From an uncultured Desulfobacterales bacterium (lineage in GTDB: Bacteria > Desulfobacterota > Desulfobulbia > Desulfobulbales > Desulfocapsaceae): a DNA stretch of 64,000 nucleotides. The notes under the pieces are model-generated. The model did not search any database. It was not told the DNA's origin and saw only the letters and a list, made by a program, of their open reading frames with translations. Position 1 is the first letter of the stretch. Each line of letters starts with the position of its first letter. The position numbers were made by a program, and so were the translations under genes. Where the stretch lies: the NCBI GenBank assembly GCA_937915545.1, contig CALGIJ010000039.1:1-64000 (forward strand), in the 5' to 3' direction. Shown in pieces: positions 26,301 through 33,982 of this stretch.

Positions 26301-27773
26301 ATGGGTGCCAATTATTTCAACAGCCTGCCGCTGCGTCGGCAGATCGAGGAGTTGTCGAAGTGCCGTTTCATGGATGCCGCCGAGTTCGACGGCGTCGAGT
26401 ACCTTAAAGGCAAGAAGGTGGTCATCGTCGGTTGCGGCGCCCAGGGGCTCAACCAGGGGCTCAACCTCCGTGACAGCGGGCTCGACGTTTCCTACGCCCT
26501 GCGCGCCGAGGCCATCGCCGAGAAGCGGCAGTCGTGGAAGAACGCCACCGACAACGACTTCCTCGTCGGTACCTACGAGGAGCTCATCCCCAGCGCCGAC
26601 CTGGTGATCAATCTCACCCCGGACAAGCAGCACAGCAAGGTGGTGTCGGCGGTCATGCCGCTGATGAAGAAAGGGGCCTGTCTCTCCTATTCCCACGGCT
26701 TCAACATCGTCGAGGTGGGCATGAAGGTGCGAGAGGACCTGACGGTCATCATGGTCGCCCCCAAGGCCCCCGGCACCGAGGTGCGCCAGGAATACAAGCG
26801 CGGCTTCGGCGTGCCGACGCTGATCGCCGTACACGGCGAGAACGACCCCAACGGCGAGGGCTGGGACATCGCCAAGGCCTACTGCTGCGCCACCGGCGGC
26901 GACAAGGCCGGGGTACTGGAGTCTTCCTTTATCGCCGAGGTCAAGTCTGACCTCATGGGCGAGCAGACCATCCTCTGCGGCATGCTGCAGACCGGTTCTC
27001 TGCTCTGCTTTGACAAGATGGTGGAGAAGGGCATCGATCCCGGCTATGCCGCCAAGCTGGTGCAGAACGGCTGGGAGGTGATCACCGAATCGCTCAAGCT
27101 CGGCGGCATCACGGCGATGATGGATCGCCTCTCCAACCCCGCCAAGATCAAGGCCTATATCCTTTCCGAGGAGTTGAAGAACATCCTCCGCCCCCTCTTC
27201 GAGAAGCATATGGATGACATCGCTTCCGGGAAGTTCTCGGAGACGATGATGGCCGACTGGGCCAACGACGACGCCGATCTGCTGCGCTGGCGCAAGGCGA
27301 CCAGGGCATCCGCCTTCGAGCAGGCCCCGTCCACCGATGTCGAGATCCGCGAGCAGGAATACTATGACAAGGGCATCCTCATGGTCGCCATGGTCAAGGC
27401 TGGCGTCGAGCTGGCCTTCGACGTCATGGTCGACTGCGGCATCAAGGAGGAGTCGGCCTACTACGAGTCCCTGCACGAGGTGCCGCTGATCGCCAACACC
27501 ATCGCCCGCAAGAAGCTTTACGAGATGAACGTGGTCATCTCCGATACCGCCGAATACGGCAACTACCTCTTCGCCAACGCCGCCGTGCCCCTGCTCGGCG
27601 ATTTCATGAACACCATCGACACCGACGTCATCGGCCGCGGCCTCGAACTGGAAGACACCGGCGTCGACAACCTCGACCTCATCCAGGTCAACGATGGCAT
27701 CCGCTATACCGCCATCGAGGCGGTGGGCGAGGAGCTGCGCTCGCATATGAAGGCGATGAAGCCGATCTTCTAA
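26301..27773 (+). CDS. ilvC: ketol-acid reductoisomerase, long (class II) form
   Basis: 490 residues, the length of the E. coli type rather than the 330-residue class I enzyme. It converts acetolactate to dihydroxyisovalerate in branched-chain amino acid synthesis, using NADPH and Mg. The Rossmann domain has '[20 protein letters not shown]', with 'KHSKV'-equivalent 'KQHSKVV' and '[12 protein letters not shown]'. The helical knotted domain is duplicated, with '[18 protein letters not shown]' in the first copy and '[18 protein letters not shown]' in the second. It is preceded by a readable operator and promoter and followed by a strong terminator, so it is a single-gene unit. Confidence 0.97.
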   Translation: MGANYFNSLPLRRQIEELSKCRFMDAAEFDGVEYLKGKKVVIVGCGAQGLNQGLNLRDSGLDVSYALRAEAIAEKRQSWKNATDNDFLVGTYEELIPSADLVINLTPDKQHSKVVSAVMPLMKKGACLSYSHGFNIVEVGMKVREDLTVIMVAPKAPGTEVRQEYKRGFGVPTLIAVHGENDPNGEGWDIAKAYCCATGGDKAGVLESSFIAEVKSDLMGEQTILCGMLQTGSLLCFDKMVEKGIDPGYAAKLVQNGWEVITESLKLGGITAMMDRLSNPAKIKAYILSEELKNILRPLFEKHMDDIASGKFSETMMADWANDDADLLRWRKATRASAFEQAPSTDVEIREQEYYDKGILMVAMVKAGVELAFDVMVDCGIKEESAYYESLHEVPLIANTIARKKLYEMNVVISDTAEYGNYLFANAAVPLLGDFMNTIDTDVIGRGLELEDTGVDNLDLIQVNDGIRYTAIEAVGEELRSHMKAMKPIF

Positions 27774-27835
27774 GCCGTCTCCTTGCTGCGGCGGTCGCAA
27801 CCGTTGCAGAGGAGGTGGCGCCATGATGCGCATTG

Positions 27836-27879
27836 ACGGGGAACCACGGGCCTGATCGCCCGGGTTCCCCGTTTTTTTT
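27836..27879 (+). terminator. rho-independent terminator of ilvC
   Basis: A 15-bp stem with one bulge (27836-27851 with 27858-27872) around a 6-base loop is followed by an unbroken run of eight T ending at 27879. It is the strongest terminator in the window. Confidence 0.9.
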
Positions 27880-28056
27880 GGGCGGGGGAGGGAAAAATTT
27901 TTCCACGGGCTGGGCGCGGTGGGAAAAATGTCAGAGACCGCCGGTAAGGTGCTGGAATCACTGCCGCAGGTAGCGATGGCGAAAGGCCCTTCCAAGGTGA
28001 ACGCCGCCCGTGAGCTGCTGTGGCTTCATTCCACAACCCTTTTTAATGGAGGTAGT

Positions 28057-28443
28057 ATGAAGAACGTACGTGCACTGCTGCTGGTTGTTGTTGGCGCTAT
28101 CCTCTTCGCGATGACGCCCGTTTCGGGGATGGCTGCGGCCGCCGAGAAAAAGGAGGCGCCCAAGGAGGCGACGGCCGCCGTTGCTCCGGCGGGCAAGGCG
28201 GCTGCTCAGGGGCAGGCGGCGGTCGCTCCCGAGGCCCTGGGAGCAGTGGGAAGTGTCAATATCAACACCGCCAGCGCAGGGCAGCTCACCGCCCTGCCGG
28301 GCATCGGCCCGAAGCTCGCCGATGCGATCATCGCCTATCGCCAGGAGAACGGCGACTTCAAAAGCGTCGACGAGTTGACCAAGGTCAAGGGGATCGGCGA
28401 CAAGCTCCTCGCCCGGCTCAGGCCGCACCTGCAGCAGTTGTAG
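28057..28443 (+). CDS. exported ComEA-like helix-hairpin-helix protein
   Basis: 128 residues from ATG 28057, which has an excellent ribosome binding site (ggaggt). A signal peptide ends near 'GMAAAAE', followed by an Ala/Glu/Lys-rich linker (to about 65). The ComEA-type double HhH domain is 'VNINTASAGQLTALPGIGPK' then 'LADAIIAYRQENGDFKSVDELTKVKGIG'. ComEA binds double-stranded DNA in the periplasm during DNA uptake. Short stand-alone ComEA domain proteins are common in proteobacteria, also in species not known to be competent. No other competence gene is nearby. Confidence 0.85.
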   Translation: MKNVRALLLVVVGAILFAMTPVSGMAAAAEKKEAPKEATAAVAPAGKAAAQGQAAVAPEALGAVGSVNINTASAGQLTALPGIGPKLADAIIAYRQENGDFKSVDELTKVKGIGDKLLARLRPHLQQL

Positions 28444-28834
28444 GATGGAGGACAAGGGGATGCCGGCCATGGCGCAGATCATCAGGCACACAGATGGGGT
28501 CCGACTCCCCCGCAAAACTGGTGGCGATCATGGCAACAGGGCCGGCAGCTCTCGAGTAGTATGAGGAGGATCGGGCCGGGACGTGGCAAGTTTCACACCG
28601 GGGGTCCCGGCCTGGTTCCCCGGATGGCGCTTTGGCGCGGCCCAGCGGGCAGGTCCCTGTCGCGGGTGCCCGAAAAGAAGGAATGTTTTTTGCCACGGTA
28701 GCGAAGGAAAGCCTTGTCACCGCCTTTTCTGTTGCCCTCGACGGCCCTCTATGGTTTCACTTCTCTGCCATGCCGCGGAGGCAGAGCAGCCGCGGCCACA
28801 ACCGCCAGCGAAGAGGAACTGCGAAGAGGAACTC
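28444..28834. other. 391-bp intergenic region with a strong hairpin
   Basis: I see no coding frame that resembles a protein. ggccgggac (28574-28582) pairs exactly with gtcccggcc (28604-28612), with a 21-base loop and no T run. A stretch at about 28493-28510 (ggggtccgactccccc) looks like a tRNA T-arm but has no tRNA around it. The ribosome binding site for the next gene (aagagga) lies at its right end. A small RNA is possible. Confidence 0.4.
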
Positions 28835-29254
28835 ATGAGTCAACCATTTCTTGCGCCCTATACGGTGACCATAGGGGATATCAACTACGGCAGGCATCTC
28901 GGCAATGATCGCCCGCTGCTCATCTTTCAGGATGCGCGCATCCGGTTTCTGCGCAGCCTCGGCTACACCGAGGGCGATATCGGCGAGGGTCGGTCGATTG
29001 TCGTCGTCGAGAGCGGCTGCCGCTACCTGCGTCAGGTCTTTCTCCACGAAGAGCTGCAGGTGGCGGTGGTGGTTGGGGAGTTGCAGGGCAAGAAATGTCG
29101 GCTGGAGTACAGCGCCACGCGGCTTGGTGATGGGCAGAAGGTGTTCGAGGGCTTTACCCTGCTGCTTGCCTATGACCCGCACACCAAGCGGGCGGCGGCC
29201 CTGCCGGAGCAGTTCGTCACCCTGTGCAGTGCATATCTTGGTGAGGAAGGGTGA
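28835..29254 (+). CDS. YbgC/4HBT-type hotdog acyl-CoA thioesterase
   Basis: 139 residues from ATG 28835. The 4HBT pattern is 'PYTVTIGDINYGRHLGNDRP' then 'IFQDARIRFLRSLGYTE', and 'VVVESGCRYLRQVFLHEELQ'. The catalytic aspartate of the 4-hydroxybenzoyl-CoA thioesterase family would correspond to D28 in 'GDINYGRH'. It probably hydrolyses short or medium acyl-CoA; the substrate is unknown. It is a single gene between a structured gap and a bidirectional terminator. Confidence 0.83.
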   Translation: MSQPFLAPYTVTIGDINYGRHLGNDRPLLIFQDARIRFLRSLGYTEGDIGEGRSIVVVESGCRYLRQVFLHEELQVAVVVGELQGKKCRLEYSATRLGDGQKVFEGFTLLLAYDPHTKRAAALPEQFVTLCSAYLGEEG

Positions 29255-29315
29255 CCGGCTTCACCATGCGGCGGCCCATGGCAGAGACGCCGAGGGGAAA
29301 AACCTCATAAACGAC

Positions 29316-29356
29316 ACGGGGCAGGCGGGAACCTCTGCGGTTCCCGTCCGCCCCGT
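29316..29356. terminator. bidirectional terminator between thioesterase and desulforedoxin-domain genes
   Basis: An 18-bp stem (29316-29333 with 29339-29356; one mismatch, one G-T pair) with a five-base loop sits between two convergent genes. Neither side has a long T run; the minus side has a weak one (gtcgttta). Confidence 0.65.
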
Positions 29357-29417
29357 CATCTTGCCGGCGTACAATGGCCTCACCCGGCGGGTTGCTGCCG
29401 GAGTTGCCACCGCGCTG

Positions 29418-29747
29418 TCAGTCGATACACTCCATATCGCGGCCACAGCACAGGGGTACCGGGTCGCCGCCCTTGACGTTCATATATTTGTTGCAGGTGG
29501 CGCAGTAGTAGGTGTCGTCCTGGGGGGCCTTCTTGTCCGGGGAATAGACGGTCGGACCACCCTTGATGCCTTCGATGTTGAAGCGGGCCAGGGTGTCGAC
29601 GCCGGGGACGAACTGCCCCATCGGCACCAGCTTCTTGTTGTTGCCGTAGCAGTCAATGATCACTTTCCACAGGGTGTCGAGGCTGGCCTCTTCCTGCTTC
29701 GATTCCGGGCTGATTTCGACGACGTTTCTATCGACCGATATTTTCAT
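29418..29747 (-). CDS. protein with C-terminal desulforedoxin domain
   Basis: 109 residues from ATG 29747, preceded by ggagaac. The last 30 residues are a desulforedoxin-type FeCys4 site: C82 and C85 in 'YYCATCNKYM', C100 and C101 in 'VPLCCGRDM'. The N-terminal 75 residues ('LDTLWKVIIDCYGNN', 'FVPGVDTLARFNIEG') do not match the neelaredoxin domain of desulfoferrodoxin, and I do not recognise them. It follows rubredoxin by 38 bases under the same Fur-box promoter, so it is likely a partner in electron transfer, oxidative defence or iron handling. Confidence 0.8.
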   Translation of the reverse strand: MKISVDRNVVEISPESKQEEASLDTLWKVIIDCYGNNKKLVPMGQFVPGVDTLARFNIEGIKGGPTVYSPDKKAPQDDTYYCATCNKYMNVKGGDPVPLCCGRDMECID

Positions 29748-29785
29748 GTCCGTTCTCCTTGATGAGGTGAGAGGGGGTTCGCTGA

Positions 29786-29944
29786 TCAGGAATGCTTCCA
29801 GAAATCTTCTTTTGCCGCACCGCATTTCGGGCAGACCCAGTCGGCCGGGACGTCCTCCCAGGCCGTGCCCGGTTCGACGCCGTGTTCATAGTCTCCCTCT
29901 GCCGGATCGTAAATATAGCCACACGGACATTCCCATTTCTGCAT
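29786..29944 (-). CDS. rubredoxin with shortened first knuckle
   Basis: 52 residues from ATG 29944, with a perfect AGGAGG site. Rubredoxin is a one-iron electron carrier. The fold is clear ('[20 protein letters not shown]', '[18 protein letters not shown]'). The second knuckle is normal (C-P-K-C), but the first reads C6-P-C8-G instead of C-x-x-C-G, one residue short; the codons are tgt ccg tgt ggc. It is first in a two-gene operon under a promoter overlapped by a Fur box. Confidence 0.92.
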   Translation of the reverse strand: MQKWECPCGYIYDPAEGDYEHGVEPGTAWEDVPADWVCPKCGAAKEDFWKHS

Positions 29945-29999
29945 AGTCGCCTCCTCTTGCGGTGGTTGAGTGGGTGGGGTGCTGTAAGGAATAGAACTG

Positions 30000-30028
30000 A
30001 CATTAATAGGAATGATTGTCATTGTCAA
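30000..30028 (-). promoter_or_regulatory. Fur-box-overlapped promoter of the rubredoxin operon
   Basis: On the minus strand TTGACA (30028-30023) and TAATGT (30005-30000) are 17 bases apart. A 19-base sequence across the spacer (30026-30008) matches the Fur box consensus at 14 of 19 positions, including its central aatga-aatcatt core. Iron repression of rubredoxin and the desulforedoxin-domain gene is predicted. Confidence 0.7.
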
Positions 30029-30031
30029 GAA

Positions 30032-31618
30032 CTATTCTCCACCGCTCGAGTGGAGTTTCAGCCAGAATCTGCCGATTTCCCTGTCGCCATACGTGGCTTC
30101 GATGGGATAGCGCTGCCCTTTGCGGTCTTCAGAAAACCTTGTCCACAGATCGTGTTCGGGGAGGAAGGGGAAATTGATGTCATTGCCGAGGTTCTGGTTC
30201 TTCTCGGGGGAAAAGCCTTTGAGATTGACGGCGATTTTTTTGTCGAGACGACTGATGTTGGAACGGACGCCCTTGATGACCATCAACTTGTCCCTGGGTA
30301 CCTCGAGTTCCTCGCCATCACCGATGGTCACCAGTTTGCCGTCGACGTTGACCAGCAATCGCTCGGCGCGCAGCTCGGCAAGCGGTGGTTCTGTTTTCGT
30401 CGCGGGCGGCACTTTTTCCTTGGTTCCCTCTCTGTCCGCCTGTGTCGATTTCGCCGTCCTCACCCCGGAGGGGGGAGCCATGCCGGTGAGGATGGTGATA
30501 TGGCCGCAGACCTCGGCATCCTTGCGTATCACTACCCTGGTTGGCTCGGCGATACGAAATGGCAACCTGGTATCGTTATGGCTGCCCATGTCGAGAAAAT
30601 CGGCGGTCAGGCCACGGTCGAGATTGGCGAGGATGTCGGTGACCATCACCTCGTCCCCCGTATTGACGCGAAGTTCACCGCCGTTGGCGATGGCGTAGGG
30701 GTGGCCGTCGTTGACCTTGACCAGCACGTAATCGAGCCGGACTTCCTCCACATGCAGCCCTGGAGTCTCGGCGACAATGCCGAACTCCTCCATGAAGGCG
30801 TTGATGACCAGCTTCTGCAGGGCGACCTTGGCGGTGTTGGAGCGGATCGATTTCGAGGTTTCGACGCCGAAGGCGGGAATGTTCTCCTCGGTGAGGGCGT
30901 AATAGGTCGCCGACTTGCGCTGTTCGAGGAAGCGTGAGCTATCCGAGACCGTGTCATGGTTGTTGGGGCGGAAATGGTGGCGGGGGTTGTCGATCTGGCG
31001 ATTGACCCTGTCCACCACCGTGGCGGCCATCTCGGCCAGAGCGAGGGTGTGCTGCCGCTTGTGGCCCTGGAAGCTGGCGGCGTCGTAGATGATCGACTGG
31101 CCGAAACGTTCCGGGTTTTCTTCGTCGCTCTTCCACTGCTCACTGAAGAAGCCGGAGCCTTCGTGGAGGTTGAGGAGGCAGTCGGCCTCGCCAATCAGCT
31201 TCTTGAGGATGGAGACGATCTCCTGCTCCATGTTGCGTTCTTCCTGGGAGGCAGAGGAGAACTTGCGGTTCATGTCGCCGGTCATGCCGTCGCGCTGATT
31301 GAGGAGAATGGAGTAGAAGTTGGCGCGGGGGACGACGATGAGGTTGCCCTTGCGCAGGGTTATGTCGGCGTAAAGATCGGCGGTGAGATAGCCGCCCGGC
31401 TCATCGCCCTGGATGCCGCCGATGAGCATCATCGTCTTGCCGGGTTCCTTGCCGTAGATGCGGTAGATATGGAGCTCGTGCTCGGTATTCGCCAGGTAGA
31501 CGTCGTGCAGGCTCTGGTGACGTGGCGGCTCTGCGGCGGTGCCCTGCGCTGGGGCGGCGAGGCAGGCGATGAGCATGACGAGCGCGAGGAGGGTGCGAAC
31601 CATGATCGTTTTTGGCAT
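30032..31618 (-). CDS. Csd4/Pgp1-like M99 family murein D,L-carboxypeptidase
   Basis: 528 residues from ATG 31618; an in-frame GTG at 31651 overlapping the upstream stop is an alternative start. A signal peptide runs to about residue 28. The metallopeptidase domain has 'GGIQGDEPGG' and 'LLNLHEGSGF', giving ligands Q70, E73 and H152. The Gln-Glu-His set and its spacing (3 and 79) equal the atypical zinc site of Helicobacter Csd4 (Q46, E49, H128), as I recall it. E253 in 'GVETSK' is a catalytic base candidate. Two small beta domains follow, as in Csd4. Csd4/Pgp1 trims tripeptides to dipeptides in peptidoglycan and determines helical shape. It is coupled to a Csd6-like gene. Confidence 0.82.
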   Translation of the reverse strand: MPKTIMVRTLLALVMLIACLAAPAQGTAAEPPRHQSLHDVYLANTEHELHIYRIYGKEPGKTMMLIGGIQGDEPGGYLTADLYADITLRKGNLIVVPRANFYSILLNQRDGMTGDMNRKFSSASQEERNMEQEIVSILKKLIGEADCLLNLHEGSGFFSEQWKSDEENPERFGQSIIYDAASFQGHKRQHTLALAEMAATVVDRVNRQIDNPRHHFRPNNHDTVSDSSRFLEQRKSATYYALTEENIPAFGVETSKSIRSNTAKVALQKLVINAFMEEFGIVAETPGLHVEEVRLDYVLVKVNDGHPYAIANGGELRVNTGDEVMVTDILANLDRGLTADFLDMGSHNDTRLPFRIAEPTRVVIRKDAEVCGHITILTGMAPPSGVRTAKSTQADREGTKEKVPPATKTEPPLAELRAERLLVNVDGKLVTIGDGEELEVPRDKLMVIKGVRSNISRLDKKIAVNLKGFSPEKNQNLGNDINFPFLPEHDLWTRFSEDRKGQRYPIEATYGDREIGRFWLKLHSSGGE

Positions 31619-31647
31619 GGTGGGCTTCCGGTCAGAGAAGGATCGGT

Positions 31648-33105
31648 TCACATCGCTTCACGTTCTATGAACCAGCGGTTTTTGCGGTTGACCAGCTGCA
31701 GGGTTTTGCGCCCGCTGGTCTGCAGTTGATCGGAGCGGTAAGTCTGGTGGAAGGAGACCGTGGCCCCGGTGGACGACGGCACCACTTTGACCTCGGTGAG
31801 CTTGACCTTGATGAACTTGTACTTGTCGTTGAGGAAGGCCTTTCGCGTCCGCCACCCCGCCTTGTCGAGGTTGTCGCTGGTGAAACTGGGGCTATAGCAG
31901 CCCATGTACGTCTCGAGGTCCTTGGCAGCCCAGGAGGAGCGCCATTTTTCGACGAAGGCCAGCACCTCGTTGACCCTGTCGTCGGCCGGCGGGCTAGCCG
32001 CTTTAGCGGCTTTTTCCTTCGCCTTGTCCTTCTCCCGGCCCTTGGCGACGGCCACAGAGGCGCGGCTGTCGTCGGCGGGGGCTGCGGCGGTGCGGGCGGC
32101 AGCTGGCGGTGCGGTCGTGACGGGTGGGAGGCTGCCGGCGTCAGCGGCTGAGGAGTCGATGGTGGAGCCGTGGCTCTGTCCGGGGATGAACAGTTGCGCA
32201 GCCATGGCCGCCTCGACGATGGCTATGTCGCGAATCTTGACGACATTGTTGTTCTTGAGCGGTTTCTGTGCGAGGAGGGTGGGGCCGGAATCCTGACTGA
32301 ACACACTGTGCAGGGGGCGCCACCACCCTCCGGCGGTGCGGCTCAGATAGGCCCGCCGTCGCTCCCCGTAGCGGGTGCTCCGGTCCGGGAAGATGGAGTA
32401 ACCGAGGGAGACCACCAGGTGATCGCCGAACTGCACGGCGAACAAGCTGTCGATAGCCTCGCCGGCGATGGCGGCCGCGTTGAGGGAGAGCTTTTCGAGC
32501 AGGAGCTGCGTCACTCCGTCGTCTTTGCGCAGGGGTACCGCATCCGTTAGGCTGGCATCGCTGGAGGCGTCGAGGACGATGACTGGTACACTGCCTACCG
32601 CCAGGTAGGGGGCAAGTTCGTCGAGATCGCGGTTGTCGAGGGTTATGCAGCCGTTGGTGCTGTTGGGGGTCAGCTTCTTGTTGGTGCCGTGGATGAAGAT
32701 GCCGTCACCCTGACGTCCGGCATGGCTGTCGAAGACGTTGGGGTAGTCGAGGTGAAAGGCGCGGCTGCCGAAAACGGTGATCTTCTTATCTTCGTACACC
32801 TCGGTGATGAAGTAGATGCCCTCGGGGGTGCGCGAGTCGCCGCTGCTCCGTTTGTTGCCGATGTTTTCACCGGTGGCGCAGGCGAACTCTTTGAGCGGGC
32901 GCAGTGTCCCTTGCAGCTCGAAGAGTGTCAGCTTCTGGCGCTTTTTCTCCACGAGGAGGAGGTGGGAGGGCTTTTCCGAGGGGTGGAAAAAAAGGCGCAG
33001 AGTCTTTTCGTCACCGGCGAGGGGATCGGCGGCAAAGGTCGCCCCGGGGGGGAAAAAGCCGTGGACGAGGAGGAGGAGGACGAGAAGGGCGAAAGGCGAG
33101 TTCAT
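31648..33105 (-). CDS. Csd6/Pgp2-like L,D-transpeptidase-fold protein with NTF2-like domain
   Basis: 485 residues from ATG 33105 (a TTG at 33123 is possible). A signal peptide ends near 'TFAADP'. The YkuD domain (about 48-180) has 'GDSRTPEGIYFITEV' and the active-site block 'IFIHGTNKK..NSTNGCITL' with H139 and C153. A Ser/Ala/Lys-rich linker separates it from a C-terminal NTF2-like domain (about 375-485, 'VLAFVEKWRSSWAAKDLETY'). The YkuD plus NTF2 layout is that of Helicobacter Csd6 and Campylobacter Pgp2, L,D-carboxypeptidases that cut tetrapeptides to tripeptides. The next gene would act on that product. Confidence 0.8.
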   Translation of the reverse strand: MNSPFALLVLLLLVHGFFPPGATFAADPLAGDEKTLRLFFHPSEKPSHLLLVEKKRQKLTLFELQGTLRPLKEFACATGENIGNKRSSGDSRTPEGIYFITEVYEDKKITVFGSRAFHLDYPNVFDSHAGRQGDGIFIHGTNKKLTPNSTNGCITLDNRDLDELAPYLAVGSVPVIVLDASSDASLTDAVPLRKDDGVTQLLLEKLSLNAAAIAGEAIDSLFAVQFGDHLVVSLGYSIFPDRSTRYGERRRAYLSRTAGGWWRPLHSVFSQDSGPTLLAQKPLKNNNVVKIRDIAIVEAAMAAQLFIPGQSHGSTIDSSAADAGSLPPVTTAPPAAARTAAAPADDSRASVAVAKGREKDKAKEKAAKAASPPADDRVNEVLAFVEKWRSSWAAKDLETYMGCYSPSFTSDNLDKAGWRTRKAFLNDKYKFIKVKLTEVKVVPSSTGATVSFHQTYRSDQLQTSGRKTLQLVNRKNRWFIEREAM

Positions 33106-33173
33106 TGAAGGGATGCGGGACAAAGTAAGGTTCGAAGGGCGCTGCCCGGGATGCCATATGCGGAGAAGCGATC

Positions 33174-33202
33174 AAAGTATCGTATTTCTCCCGTTTTGCC
33201 AA
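33174..33202 (-). promoter_or_regulatory. putative promoter of the csd6-csd4-like pair
   Basis: On the minus strand TTGGCA (33202-33197) and TACTTT (33179-33174) are 17 bases apart, about 70 bases upstream of the Csd6-like ATG. Five of six bases match at -35 and three of six at -10. Confidence 0.4.
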
Positions 33203-33251
33203 TCGCTGTCGGCAGGGTGGCCGGTAATCGTCACTCCATGGTTTGCCGTGT

Positions 33252-33725
33252 TCACGGGCTGCGGATCATATCCACATGGGGGATTCCGTCCTCGAGATAG
33301 GGCGGCGAGGTGGCGCAAAATCCGAAACGTTCGTAAAAGGTGAGCAGATACTGTTGCGCTGAAATGGTGATGGGCCGCCCCGGAAAGGACTTCTCGAGTC
33401 GTTCGATGGCCAGCCGCAGCATGTCGCCTGCCACCCCGCGCTGGCGGATGTCGGGGTGGGTGAGCAGACGGCCGATACGCACCGGAAGGCCGTTGCCACC
33501 CGGTGGCAGCACCCGCAGGTAGGCCAGTGGGCGCCGCGTGCGGCCGTGGATGCTCCACCCGATGAGGTGCAGGGCCTCCTGGTCGCGGCCGTCGCAGTCG
33601 AGGTAGGCGCAGCGCTGCTCGACCACGAAGACCTCCTGGCGCAGGGTGAGAATGGCGTAGAGGTCGTCGACGCCCAGGGCGGCAAAGGGGAGCCATTGCC
33701 AGTGGATGCTTTTTGCCATGTCCAT
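33252..33725 (-). CDS. elaA: ElaA-type GNAT acetyltransferase
   Basis: 157 residues, the size of E. coli ElaA. The family pattern is 'LYAILTLRQEVFVVEQRCAY' then 'LDCDGRDQEALHL', the acetyl-CoA loop 'IRQRGVAGDMLRLAIE' (R/Q-x-x-G-x-G/A) and 'YLLTFYERFGF', ending 'DGIPHVDM'. The acceptor of ElaA is not firmly known. It is divergent from the VKOR fusion gene and is a single-gene unit. Confidence 0.9.
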   Translation of the reverse strand: MDMAKSIHWQWLPFAALGVDDLYAILTLRQEVFVVEQRCAYLDCDGRDQEALHLIGWSIHGRTRRPLAYLRVLPPGGNGLPVRIGRLLTHPDIRQRGVAGDMLRLAIERLEKSFPGRPITISAQQYLLTFYERFGFCATSPPYLEDGIPHVDMIRSP

Positions 33726-33982
33726 ATCGATCGGTCTTTTTTTAATGTTACCGGGGGGATGGGTGATGGCCGTCGCTCCCCGGTCGCGGGCCGGAAAACG
33801 AACCCCTGGCTCCCGGCGAGGCCTCTTCGCAGTTGCGGTTCAGTCGGGAATTGTCTTTAATGGGTGACAAAATTCCGTAAAACGATCCGTTACAGCCCTG
33901 ACCCCTGGTCATTGGCCGCCCCGCCGCCGGTTTGGTCGGCGGGGCGGCCAGACTCTGTCGGGGCGACTCTTCTGGGACTGCC
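33726..33982. other. divergent gap with a 14-bp perfect hairpin
   Basis: tggccgccccgccg (33913-33926) pairs exactly with cggcggggcggcca (33937-33950) around a 10-base loop, 32 bases before the VKOR-fusion ATG. No T run follows on either strand. It would form a very stable structure in the 5' leader. The rest of the gap is AT-richer and must hold promoters for elaA and the VKOR fusion, but I could not settle on boxes. Confidence 0.55.

Noticed and set aside
28493..28510. tRNA T-arm or tmRNA 3' end (ggggtccgactccccc)
   Set aside because: No acceptor stem, anticodon arm or CCA end fits around it, and no resume-tag frame of a tmRNA is present.
28465..28560. Possible c-di-GMP (GEMM) riboswitch before the thioesterase gene
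   Set aside because: A gcaaaa segment and nearby stems gave a superficial likeness, but the conserved CACGCACAGGGCAAACC region and the closing stem are absent.
28418..28720. Minus-strand frame with a CxxCH haem-like motif (CETCH)
   Set aside because: A single motif in a frame without signal peptide, ribosome binding site or other cytochrome features; the frame also runs into the ComEA-like gene.
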